In this document: piece after piece, positions 36,810 through 44,734 of the stretch
How positions within the stretch are numbered: the first letter of the stretch is position 1
How the letters are laid out: each line of letters begins with the position of its first letter
DNA from: Jingyaoa shaoxingensis
GTDB taxonomy: Bacteria; Bacillota; Clostridia; Lachnospirales; Lachnospiraceae
NCBI RefSeq assembly: GCF_014385005.1
Contig: NZ_JACRSZ010000010.1
Span: forward strand, 75,202-139,201
Direction: 5' to 3'
DNA length: 64,000 nt
Translations under genes and position numbers: made by a program
The notes under the pieces: model-generated
Database searches by the model: none
What the model saw: the letters and a program-made list of their open reading frames with translations, nothing else
Told to the model about the DNA's origin: nothing

Positions 36810-38381
36810 TTATTTTCTCTGTGCTTCTATCATGCATTCATGTATCTTTGTTTTTTTATTATAATTGATTTCTACTAATATGATATTTCCTTCATATTCT
36901 TCCAGACTCTGGCAATACTCTTTTTCTTTGATCTGCTGCAACGCTCCCCTGACATCTTTATCCCATTTCAGTTCTATTACCAGTGCTGGTTTATCTAGGA
37001 AACTCTTCCTTGGAATATATACTAAATCAGCGTATCCTTTTCCTCCCGCCATTTCTCTGTGCACCGTATAATAATTACGTGCCGCATAGAGCGCAAGTGA
37101 TATCGTATAACTAAGAGCATTCTCATCATTATACTGAATATGCGAAGTTTCAAAGTGTGCCTGCTGCATAGCCACGGCAACCTGCTGTTCTCTCCCCTGC
37201 CAGATTGCCTGTAATGTGTCTGCCGAATTTTTCAACGCCTGTGATACAGTTCCCCAATCAGATACCGCTACCGTATTTACATATTCTGCTCTTATCTCGC
37301 TGTTTGGTATCCGTACCGTCTGATACATTTCGTCATATGCCAGATATCCCAAATGAATCAGCAGTGTCAACACATCATCTTCCGTACGGAATGTTGTCAT
37401 ATCATTCGTAAAACTTCCGATATTTACTGGTATCTGCTCTCCTGCAATCATACTCAACACATCATCTTTTAAGCCATCAAAATTCAAATCGATATACATC
37501 TGAAGTGCCTCAAATGTTTCCGTCTGATTCCAGTAATTTGCTATTTTACCAAGCCGCATGCAGTTTATTATCGATCTTGGACTGTATATAGAATCCGCAT
37601 TCCGAAAAGAATATCCATCATACCAGTTCTTTATTTCCACCATATCCATGTCATATTGCTGACATAACATTTTTACTTCTTCTTCCGTAAATCCAACATA
37701 GGACGCCAGTGGACCTGGATCTATCATAGAAAATTCATCAAACATATTCAGGGCAGAGTGTGTTCCATATTTTTTTATTGGAAGAATACCAGTCATATAC
37801 GCAAGATAAATGCAGGAGCGATCCTTCAACAAATCTCTCAGAAAATCCAGATATCGTTCCTGTGCTTCATGATCGTTCCTGTATTCTCTGAAAATACAGT
37901 CCCATTCATCTATAATAATAATAAAGGGACATCTGTATTTACCGTATATATCCTGCATCGATTCTATTAAATCTGTCCGGTCAAAATAATCTACATCCGG
38001 ATATTCAATCAGCAATTCTCTTAAAACCAGTTTTTTTATACGCTCCAGCATGTCACCAATACTTTTGCTTCTGCTCAGTACTTCCTGCATATTTAAAAAA
38101 ATAGTATTATACTGATTCAAATGTTGTTTGAAAGTGCTGTTTTTTGCTATTTTGAAATTTTGAAAAAGACTTTCCGAACTACATCCCCTGCTATAATAAG
38201 CAGCAAGCATATTTGCTGTCATAGACTTTCCAAACCTGCGAGGTCTGCTGACGCAAACATATTCTTGTAATGTATTGATTACCCCATTGGTATATGCAAT
38301 CAATTCTGTTTTATCGACATAGATTTCTGAATGAATCATTCGATCAAACTTTTCATTTCCAGGATTGAAATAATTACCCAT
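36810..38381 (-). CDS. AAA-ATPase with C-terminal PD-(D/E)XK nuclease domain (DUF1703 type)
   Basis: About 523 residues. Start MGNYFNPGNEKFDRMIHSEI, Walker A SRPRRFGKSM, Walker B FIIIIDEWDCIF in the N-terminal ATPase. The C-terminal domain has the nuclease-like pattern GKGYADLVYIP and PALVIELKWDK (D...ELK). These proteins occur in many copies in gut Bacteroidota and Firmicutes; their role is unknown, with roles in nucleic acid processing or mobile-element defence proposed from the fold. GGAGG lies seven bases before the ATG at 38381. No partner genes typical of defence islands are adjacent. Confidence 0.88.
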   Translation of the reverse strand: MGNYFNPGNEKFDRMIHSEIYVDKTELIAYTNGVINTLQEYVCVSRPRRFGKSMTANMLAAYYSRGCSSESLFQNFKIAKNSTFKQHLNQYNTIFLNMQEVLSRSKSIGDMLERIKKLVLRELLIEYPDVDYFDRTDLIESMQDIYGKYRCPFIIIIDEWDCIFREYRNDHEAQERYLDFLRDLLKDRSCIYLAYMTGILPIKKYGTHSALNMFDEFSMIDPGPLASYVGFTEEEVKMLCQQYDMDMVEIKNWYDGYSFRNADSIYSPRSIINCMRLGKIANYWNQTETFEALQMYIDLNFDGLKDDVLSMIAGEQIPVNIGSFTNDMTTFRTEDDVLTLLIHLGYLAYDEMYQTVRIPNSEIRAEYVNTVAVSDWGTVSQALKNSADTLQAIWQGREQQVAVAMQQAHFETSHIQYNDENALSYTISLALYAARNYYTVHREMAGGKGYADLVYIPRKSFLDKPALVIELKWDKDVRGALQQIKEKEYCQSLEEYEGNIILVEINYNKKTKIHECMIEAQRK

Positions 38382-38464
38382 CTGCAGCCTCCGTTTTGCT
38401 TTGAACAAACTGCTTTATAACGTTCTCTTTATACCTATTATAATCGAATCCTTTCCATTTCGCA

Positions 38465-38500
38465 ATTTAAAAAGCTCATGGACGAAATACGCCCACAAGC
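38465..38500 (-). terminator. Terminator of the HD-domain gene
   Basis: On the minus strand GCTTGTGGGCG pairs with CGTCCATGAGC through several G-T pairs, followed by TTTTTAAATT. It lies about 20 bases after the HD gene stop. Confidence 0.6.
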
Positions 38501-38518
38501 CTTTTCTTGCCTCTTTTG

Positions 38519-39220
38519 TTACAATACTTTACTGCCATTAGCCAGCAGTTTGAATTTGGCTCCCAACATTTCTGCTGCCTGTCGGCACATCATCATCCGT
38601 CCCAGAAAGATTTCGAAATATTCATACATGGTGCAGATACTTTCATCAATTTCAAGGTCCAGGGTGATCACATGCTTTTCTGGGTTTAATTTTACGGTTG
38701 CATTGGTGACTGCATAATTTACCCGGTCATGTTTATCAAAACTGGCTTTCTCTTTTGTACGGACACGGTTCCTTCGGACATCGGTCTTATCTGCCAGAAT
38801 CAGTGCTGCTGATACCGGGTCTACTGCTCCACCGGTGGACTCATCATGATGTCCGATGGCAGACACAATGATCACCCGGTCTTCCATCGACATTCCCATT
38901 TTCTGAAGCAGTTCATTGGCCAACAAAGCTCCATATTCGCCGTGATTTTTCCGGTTTATGGCATTGCCGATATCATGCATGGCACCGGCAATCTGTGCCA
39001 GTTCAATCTCATGCTTTGAATAACCAAATTCTTTCAAAATCTCACCAGCCCGTTTCGCTACAATCGCGCAATGCTTTTCTGAGTGATCCGTATATCCCAA
39101 CACACCAAGATTTTCATTTCCCTTTTTTAAAAATGCTTTTACTTCTTCGTTTTCCAGTATCTTTTTGTAATCCATACTTTTCGGTTCTTCTGTTTTACTT
39201 TCTTTTGGCTGACAGCTCAT
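38519..39220 (-). CDS. HD-domain phosphohydrolase
   Basis: 233 residues with an HD domain at about 40-150: HSEKHC, the metal pair in AMHDIGNAINRKNHGEYGA, AIGHHDES, and a late Asp in LILADKTDVRR. HD proteins hydrolyse phosphate esters, often nucleotides; the substrate is unknown. Its ATG overlaps the stop of the polyphosphate kinase relic (ATGA), so it was probably the second gene of a ppk1 operon and may act on polyphosphate or a phosphate-related nucleotide. The C-terminal part (NPEKHVITLDLEIDESICT) looks like a separate small domain. Confidence 0.85.
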   Translation of the reverse strand: MSCQPKESKTEEPKSMDYKKILENEEVKAFLKKGNENLGVLGYTDHSEKHCAIVAKRAGEILKEFGYSKHEIELAQIAGAMHDIGNAINRKNHGEYGALLANELLQKMGMSMEDRVIIVSAIGHHDESTGGAVDPVSAALILADKTDVRRNRVRTKEKASFDKHDRVNYAVTNATVKLNPEKHVITLDLEIDESICTMYEYFEIFLGRMMMCRQAAEMLGAKFKLLANGSKVL

Positions 39221-39636
39221 TTATCACTCACACCCTTTTCCGCCTGACTGTACGCCATGGCATAAAACAATTCCTGAGAATTCAGCTTTACTTCACTTAA
39301 CTGTCTGCTTTTATAGATTCCCTTATTTGTCAGCTTCTTTCCCTTTTCATCGTCATTCATCATCATTTCAAACATGTGATCCAGACGTTCCCGAATCTGT
39401 TTATCCAGAATCGGAACTGCCACTTCCACTCGGCGAATGGTATTTCTGGTCATAAAATCTGCTGAACCGATATAGATTTTTTCTCTTTCTTTTGTTCCGA
39501 ACCGATAAATCGACGCAAAGGTCAGTCTTTCTGCCAGCGGCACTCTTGAGTTGCCTGCCTCATCCAATACCCGGTCATTAAACTTCAACCACGACAATTC
39601 CCGGTTCATCAAATATTTCTCTTCTGTTTTCTTCAT
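39217..39636 (-). pseudogene. ppk1: Polyphosphate kinase 1 with a large internal deletion
   Basis: The 139-residue open frame joins two ends of PPK1. Residues about 9-44 (YLMNRELSWLKFNDRVLDEA, RVPLAERLTFASIY) match the extreme N-terminus. Residues about 45-139 (YRFGTKEREKIYIGSADFMT, RNTIRRVEVAVPI, RERLDHMFE) match the extreme C-terminus. Around 550 central residues, with both catalytic histidines and the ATP site, are gone, while the frame is kept. PPK1 is normally about 700 residues. The product cannot make polyphosphate by the known mechanism. The stop overlaps the HD gene start, so translation of this stub may still serve to translate the HD protein. Confidence 0.85.
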
Positions 39637-39704
39637 TTACATTCCTTTCACTCCATTGGATTTACCAACTGACTTTTTCACATACTTGATTTGCAATCTT
39701 TTAC

Positions 39705-39759
39705 ATTATAGTTACTCTATGTAAAATTCGTATGCTTTTTTATGTAAAATGAATGTAAA
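39705..39759 (-). promoter_or_regulatory. Promoter with Pho-box-like TTTACA repeats
   Basis: On the minus strand TTTACAT occurs at 39759, 39748 and 39725 (first bases), with spacings of 11 and 23 bases, upstream of a -10 TATAAT (rc of 39705-39710). No good -35 exists at the usual distance. Direct TT-ACA repeats with an 11-base period are the known PhoP-box form in Bacillus. Control of the ppk relic and HD gene by phosphate starvation is inferred. Confidence 0.5.
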
Positions 39760-39773
39760 TTTGTTCTGATCTG

Positions 39774-41084
39774 TTACAGAATATCGATATATTCTCCCGC
39801 CAGTGCCTTGTTCATACTTCGCACTGCACAGAATTTTCCGCACATACTGCAGGTATCACTGTGATCTTCTTCCGGACTTCTGCTGTTACGGATTGCTCTT
39901 GCCGTCTCCGAATCAAGGGCACAGGCATACTGTGCTTCCCAGTCCAGTTTCTGTCTTGCCTCTGCCATTCTGTCATCTATATCTCTCGCCCCCGGTACAC
40001 CTTTTGCAATATCTGCTGCATGAGCTGCAATCTTCGATGCGATGATTCCCTGCTTTACATCATCTACATTTGGCAGCGCCAGATGTTCTGCCGGTGTTAC
40101 ATAACACAGAAAAGCAGCTCCGTTCATCGCTGCAACAGCACCTCCGATAGCACTTGTAATATGGTCATATCCAGGTGCAATATCTGTTACAATAGGCCCA
40201 AGTACATAGAATGGTGCACCCATACAGATACTCTGCTGAATCTTCATATTTGCCGCTACCTGATCCAGCGGCACATGTCCAGGTCCTTCTACCATTACCT
40301 GAACGTTATGTGCCCAGGCGCGTTTCGTCAGTTCACCCAGACGCACCAGTTCCTCTATCTGACATACATCTGACGCATCTGCCAGACATCCCGGTCTGCA
40401 TGCATCTCCAAGAGAAATGGTAACGTCATATTCCTCGCAGATATCCAGAATCTCATCATAATACTCATAGAAAGGATTCTCTTCACCTGTCATGCTCATC
40501 CATGCAAACACCAGACTGCCTCCACGGCTTACAATATTCATTTTACGTTTATGCTTTTTAATCTGTTCAATTGTCTTTCTTGTTATTCCACAATGCAGAG
40601 TCACAAAATCCACTCCATCTTCTGCATGCATCCGGATTACGTCTATAAAATCTCTGGCTGTCAGTGTTGCCAGATCTCTCTGATAATGGATGACGCTGTC
40701 ATATACCGGAACTGTACCGATCATTGCCGGACATTCACTGGTCAGTTTTCTGCGAAATGGACGGGTATCACCATGGCTTGACAGATCCATAATGGCCTCT
40801 GCGCCCATGTCTACCGCACTCATTACCTTCTGCATCTCAATGTTATAATCTTTGCAGTCTCTGGAGACGCCCAGATTGACATTGATTTTCGTGCGCAGCA
40901 TGCTGCCGACTCCTTCCGGATTCAGACAGGTATGGTTCCTGTTTGCGCAGATGGCAACCTTGCCTTCTGCTACCAGCTTCATCAGCGCCTCGGACGTCAT
41001 ATGTTCTTTTTCTGCAACTGTCTGAATCTCAGATGTTACAATTCCTTTTCTTGCTGCGTCCATCTGTGTTGTGTATTCTCTCAT
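39774..41084 (-). CDS. thiC: Phosphomethylpyrimidine synthase
   Basis: About 436 residues. Radical SAM enzyme that turns aminoimidazole ribotide into the thiamine pyrimidine HMP-P. The Fe-S site is the C-terminal [11 protein letters not shown] (CX2CX4C); [26 protein letters not shown] and [14 protein letters not shown] are family segments. The ATG at 41084 follows AAGGAGAAGAAA; the open frame to 41180 crosses the attenuator. A TPP riboswitch with terminator controls it. No other thi gene is in the window. Confidence 0.96.
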   Translation of the reverse strand: MREYTTQMDAARKGIVTSEIQTVAEKEHMTSEALMKLVAEGKVAICANRNHTCLNPEGVGSMLRTKINVNLGVSRDCKDYNIEMQKVMSAVDMGAEAIMDLSSHGDTRPFRRKLTSECPAMIGTVPVYDSVIHYQRDLATLTARDFIDVIRMHAEDGVDFVTLHCGITRKTIEQIKKHKRKMNIVSRGGSLVFAWMSMTGEENPFYEYYDEILDICEEYDVTISLGDACRPGCLADASDVCQIEELVRLGELTKRAWAHNVQVMVEGPGHVPLDQVAANMKIQQSICMGAPFYVLGPIVTDIAPGYDHITSAIGGAVAAMNGAAFLCYVTPAEHLALPNVDDVKQGIIASKIAAHAADIAKGVPGARDIDDRMAEARQKLDWEAQYACALDSETARAIRNSRSPEEDHSDTCSMCGKFCAVRSMNKALAGEYIDIL

Positions 41085-41174
41085 TTTCTTCTCCTTCTCC
41101 GGTCTTCTTTCCGGTCTTGTATTCACAACATTTTTTCTGCGACAGAAGGTGGTGCCCCCAATCTGCCGCCATTT

Positions 41175-41208
41175 ACTCAAAAAAGAGACGCCTTTGAGGG
41201 CGTCTCTT
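41175..41208 (-). terminator. Attenuator terminator of the TPP riboswitch
   Basis: Minus strand AAGAGACGCC pairs with GGCGTCTCTT, followed by TTTTTTGAG. It lies between the aptamer and the thiC start, fitting transcriptional control in which bound TPP favours termination. Confidence 0.85.
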
Positions 41209-41228
41209 AAATGATTCCTTACTCGCTT

Positions 41229-41322
41229 TGTCTCCCTACGTTGGCATTATCCAAATCAGGTTATGGGTCGAGATATGCATTCTCCTCTCAGCCAGCTTGA
41301 TACGCCAGCTCCCCGTAACGAT
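41229..41322 (-). promoter_or_regulatory. TPP riboswitch aptamer (THI element)
   Basis: The minus strand contains the conserved blocks GGGGAGCT, GGCTGAGAGGA, ACCCATAACCTGATTTGG and ATAATGCCAACGTAGGGA in the correct order. CTGAGA and the GATAATGC block form the pyrimidine and pyrophosphate sensor helices. It should turn thiC off when thiamine diphosphate is plentiful. Confidence 0.96.
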
Positions 41323-41338
41323 TATTCATTTAATAAAT

Positions 41339-41367
41339 ATTATACTATTTTTTTCAGACTATTTCAA
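41339..41367 (-). promoter_or_regulatory. thiC promoter
   Basis: Minus strand -35 TTGAAA (rc of 41362-41367), 17-base spacer, -10 TATAAT (rc of 41339-41344), starting the transcript just before the aptamer. The remaining 120 bases up to the tsf terminator show no gene. Confidence 0.8.
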
Positions 41368-41486
41368 GTCTTGATTCTCTACATAAAAAGTTACTGTTTC
41401 GACAATTTATGCATTTTTTCTGCAATTTATATTTGACAAAAGTTTTCCATGCTCTCTTTGCTGTTTTTTATAACAGTTTTTGCGCA

Positions 41487-41532
41487 AAAATGACCCCTGC
41501 AAATGGTATTTTACCATTCGCAAGGGTCATTC
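41487..41532 (-). terminator. Terminator of rpsB-tsf
   Basis: ATGACCCCTGCAAATGGTA (41490-41508) and TACCATTCGCAAGGGTCAT (41512-41530) form a 19-base arm stem with two imperfect positions; the minus strand continues TTTTTGCGC. Confidence 0.85.
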
Positions 41533-41562
41533 ATCATTTCAACAATTTCATACCATATGGAA

Positions 41563-42501
41563 TTAAGCGTTCATCTGTGCAGCTACTTCTGCAGCAAAGT
41601 CTTCATTCTTCTTTTCCATTCCTTCGCCTGTTTCGAAACGAACAAACTTCTTGATGGAGATCTTTGCATCGTTAGCTTTTGCTACGGAATCAACATAAGC
41701 CTGTACAGACTGTTTTCCATCTTCTGCTTTTACATATACCTGATCCAGCAGACAGATTTCTTTCAGTTCTTTGTTGATACGTCCGTTGATCATTCCCTGG
41801 ATAACCTTTTCTGGTTTCTGGGATTCCTTCGGATCATTCTTAATCTGAGCTAACAGAATCTCTTTTTCGTGAGCGATGTGTTCTTCGCTTACTTCGCTTC
41901 TGTTAGTGAACTGTGGCTTCATAGCTGCTACCTGCATACCCAGGTTTCTGGCCATGTCTTTGATCTCGTCATTTACAACATCTGTTACAACGTCGATCAG
42001 AACTCCGATCTTTCCGCCGGCATGTGTGTAAGAAGATACAAATCCTTCCGGTTCAGCTACTTTTTCAAATCTTCTGATGTTCATGTTCTCGCCGATAACA
42101 GCAACCTGTCCTGCCAGTGCTTCCTGAACAGTCTTAGTTGTGTCTGGCAGCCATTTTTCAGCCATGAATGCTTCCATATCTGCTGCGTCAGAAGCCATAG
42201 CCTGAGCTGCAACTTCGCTAACATATGCCTGGAACTTCTCATTCTTGGCAACGAAGTCTGTCTCTGCGTTAACTTCTACAACAACTGCAGTCTTGTCATC
42301 ATCAGATACCATAACCTTGCAGATACCTTCTGCTGCGATTCTGCTTGCTTTCTTCTGAGCAGTAGCCAGTCCTTTTTCTCTCAGGAACTCAACTGCCTTG
42401 TCCATATCGCCTTCTGTAGCTGTAAGAGCTTTCTTACAGTCCATCATACCAGCGCCGGTCATTTCTCTTAACTCTTTTACCATTCCTGCTGTGATAGCCA
42501 T
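41563..42501 (-). CDS. tsf: Translation elongation factor Ts
   Basis: 312 residues. Exchanges GDP for GTP on EF-Tu. UBA-like N-terminus (VKELREMTGAGMMDCKKALT) and core motif VVEVNAETDFVAKNEKFQ; the C-terminal part carries the dimerisation region. It starts five bases after the rpsB stop. Length is in the family range. Confidence 0.97.
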   Translation of the reverse strand: MAITAGMVKELREMTGAGMMDCKKALTATEGDMDKAVEFLREKGLATAQKKASRIAAEGICKVMVSDDDKTAVVVEVNAETDFVAKNEKFQAYVSEVAAQAMASDAADMEAFMAEKWLPDTTKTVQEALAGQVAVIGENMNIRRFEKVAEPEGFVSSYTHAGGKIGVLIDVVTDVVNDEIKDMARNLGMQVAAMKPQFTNRSEVSEEHIAHEKEILLAQIKNDPKESQKPEKVIQGMINGRINKELKEICLLDQVYVKAEDGKQSVQAYVDSVAKANDAKISIKKFVRFETGEGMEKKNEDFAAEVAAQMNA

Positions 42502-42505
42502 CTAA

Positions 42506-43261
42506 TTATTCCTCCGTCTCTGCAACAACTTCTTCGATATCGGTTGCTTCTCCACCTTCGAATTCGATTGCCGGTTCTGCTCCCTGATTTGCTTCGATAA
42601 CAGCATCTGCCATCTTGGAAACGATCAGTTTTACAGCTCTGATAGCATCGTCATTACCTGGGATTACGTAATCCAGTTCTTCTGGGTCACAGTTTGTATC
42701 ACAGATACCGATCAGTGGAATACCAAGTGTGTGTGCTTCCTGTACACAGATTCTTTCTTTCTTAGGGTCAACTACAAAGATTGCATCCGGGATCTTCTTC
42801 ATTTCTTTGATACCGCCAAGGTTCTTTGTCAGTTTTTCCATTTCTTTCTTTAATGCGATAACTTCTTTCTTAGGCAGAACATCGAATGTTCCGTCAGCTT
42901 CCATAGCTTCGATCTCTTTCAGACGTGCAATTCTGCTCTGGATTGTCTTGAAGTTTGTCAGCATACCACCAAGCCATCTTTCGTTCACATAGAACATTCC
43001 ACATCTCTCAGCTTCTGTCTTAACAGCGTCCTGTGCCTGTTTCTTTGTTCCGACGAAGAGGATTGTACCACCGTTAGCAACAATATCACCTACTGCATTG
43101 TAAGCATCGTCAACCATTCCTACAGACTTCTGCAGGTCGATGATGTAGATACCATTTCTCTCTGTGTAGATGTATGGAGCCATCTTAGGGTTCCATCTTC
43201 TTGTCTGATGTCCAAAGTGAACACCTGCTTCCAGTAACTGTTTCATTGAAATAACGCTCAT
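42506..43261 (-). CDS. rpsB: 30S ribosomal protein S2
   Basis: 251 residues. Standard S2: [20 protein letters not shown] at the start, [34 protein letters not shown] and [20 protein letters not shown]. The C-terminus is an acidic tail. The ATG at 43261 follows CAAAGGAGAAGTAAA; the open frame to 43468 crosses a promoter and terminator and is not coding. Confidence 0.97.
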   Translation of the reverse strand: MSVISMKQLLEAGVHFGHQTRRWNPKMAPYIYTERNGIYIIDLQKSVGMVDDAYNAVGDIVANGGTILFVGTKKQAQDAVKTEAERCGMFYVNERWLGGMLTNFKTIQSRIARLKEIEAMEADGTFDVLPKKEVIALKKEMEKLTKNLGGIKEMKKIPDAIFVVDPKKERICVQEAHTLGIPLIGICDTNCDPEELDYVIPGNDDAIRAVKLIVSKMADAVIEANQGAEPAIEFEGGEATDIEEVVAETEE

Positions 43262-43367
43262 TTTACTTCTCCTTTGATATTGGTTTTTCTGCCATATACA
43301 ATTCATCAGCAGGAACCTCTCGGCACCACCTGCAGACATATGCATATGTGATTTTTGCGACTGGAGT

Positions 43368-43396
43368 ATTTTAACACAAAAAGGACTTGCATGCAA
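43368..43396 (-). promoter_or_regulatory. rpsB promoter, -35 inside the upstream terminator
   Basis: Minus strand -35 TTGCAT (rc of 43391-43396), 17-base spacer, -10 TAAAAT (rc of 43368-43373). The -35 lies in the palindrome of the ABC operon terminator. The roughly 100-base leader before rpsB is GC-rich with a possible stem (GCAGGTGGTGCCGAGAGG), as in leaders autoregulated by S2, but I cannot match a known motif. Confidence 0.6.
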
Positions 43397-43404
43397 GTCC
43401 TTTT
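43381..43404 (-). terminator. Terminator of the MacAB-like operon
   Basis: The palindrome GGACTTGCATGCAAGTCC (43383-43400) is followed on the minus strand by TTTTTGTG. It lies about 45 bases past the permease stop. Confidence 0.75.
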
Positions 43405-43448
43405 CCCTGTGTTTATGCGGTTTCTCACGTTTTTGTGCAGAATGTACA

Positions 43449-44714
43449 TCATTCATGCCGCAATGCATCGATTGGATTCAAATTGGACGCCTTAATAGAT
43501 GGCACGAATCCGAAGATAACCCCGATGACTGTTGAAAATATCACGGATCCAATGATGGCCGGAATACTGATTCCCACCGGCACCTGTGCCATTTTGGAAA
43601 TGGCCTGTGCCATTGCAATACCTACTATCACTCCAATAATACCGCCCATGCTGGTCAGTACTGCTGCCTCTGTCAGGAACTGGGTAAGTATCACCCGTTT
43701 TCTGGCACCGATGGCTTTTTTCAGACCAATCTCACTGGTTCGCTCCGTAACAGATACCAGCATGATATTCATAACGCCGATACCTCCAACAAGAAGAGAA
43801 ATACTTGCGATCCAGATCAGCTGCTGATTGGTTGACTGATTAATCTGCTGCTGTTTTTCCACATTTTCCAGTGTATTTTTCGCTCTGTATTTTATGTCTG
43901 AGCTGGATGTGCGCAGATAACTGTTCAGAATCTCTGCGCATGGTTTACCGACCGTAGTCATTGCCTTAACGTCTGCTGCCCGTACAGATACATTTTGTGG
44001 TTCATCATATTGATAAATAATCGGCCATGACTGATAAGGAATGTATACCTTTCCGGTGGATGAATCATCCCCCATATAAGTATAGTATTCCTCGATACTG
44101 TTGATTACCGGTTCAAACTCTGACTTTGGCTGGGCCACTCCAATGATGACAAACGGCTCCCCACTGATCTCAATGGTCTTTCCCAGTGCACTTTCTTCCT
44201 GAAACAAAGTGCTTGCCGCATCCTGATCAATAATTGCAACTTTGTGAAAATCCTTATAATCGCTGTCTACAAATTCACGTCCGGTACGTACGACATAACC
44301 ATTCACATCAAAATAGTGACTGTCAATGCCATAGACATCTGCTCCCTGGAGAGACTGACTCAAATAATAAATACCATCCGCATAGGTTCTGGATACATAA
44401 AAAGTAGCATCTTCCACATCTGGCACATTCAGCAGTTCTTCACGGATGCTCTCTGTCAATACCGGAATGCCGTATGGTACACTGTTCCAGGAAAAGTCCA
44501 GCGTATTATCTGCACTTCCCTGGGTCAGATTAATATCCACTGCATTGGTACCGGAACCTACCACGTTCTGCATCAGCTGCTCATTTGTTCCCTGAATGGT
44601 CGATACAATGGCTATAATTGACGCAATACCAATAATAATACCCAGCATCGTTAGAAAAGATCTCATCTTATGGGACCAGATTCCCTGAAATGATAGTCTT
44701 ATATTTTCAAGCAA
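43449..44714 (-). CDS. MacB-like ABC transporter permease
   Basis: 421 residues. One N-terminal membrane helix ([20 protein letters not shown]), a large outer MacB core domain (about 45-275), then three helices of the FtsX domain ([33 protein letters not shown]). Works with the ATPase at 48180 and the two adaptor proteins of this operon. MacB systems push substrates such as peptides or lipoproteins from the outer membrane face outward. Last gene of the operon. Confidence 0.93.
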   Translation of the reverse strand: MLENIRLSFQGIWSHKMRSFLTMLGIIIGIASIIAIVSTIQGTNEQLMQNVVGSGTNAVDINLTQGSADNTLDFSWNSVPYGIPVLTESIREELLNVPDVEDATFYVSRTYADGIYYLSQSLQGADVYGIDSHYFDVNGYVVRTGREFVDSDYKDFHKVAIIDQDAASTLFQEESALGKTIEISGEPFVIIGVAQPKSEFEPVINSIEEYYTYMGDDSSTGKVYIPYQSWPIIYQYDEPQNVSVRAADVKAMTTVGKPCAEILNSYLRTSSSDIKYRAKNTLENVEKQQQINQSTNQQLIWIASISLLVGGIGVMNIMLVSVTERTSEIGLKKAIGARKRVILTQFLTEAAVLTSMGGIIGVIVGIAMAQAISKMAQVPVGISIPAIIGSVIFSTVIGVIFGFVPSIKASNLNPIDALRHE

Positions 44715-44734
44715 GACGATTGCCTCCTCTCTTT

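Noticed and set aside
36810..39636. Defence island formed by the AAA-ATPase/nuclease, HD protein and ppk stub
   Set aside because: The HD protein and ppk stub fit a phosphate operon with their own promoter and terminator, and no recognised defence gene is adjacent.
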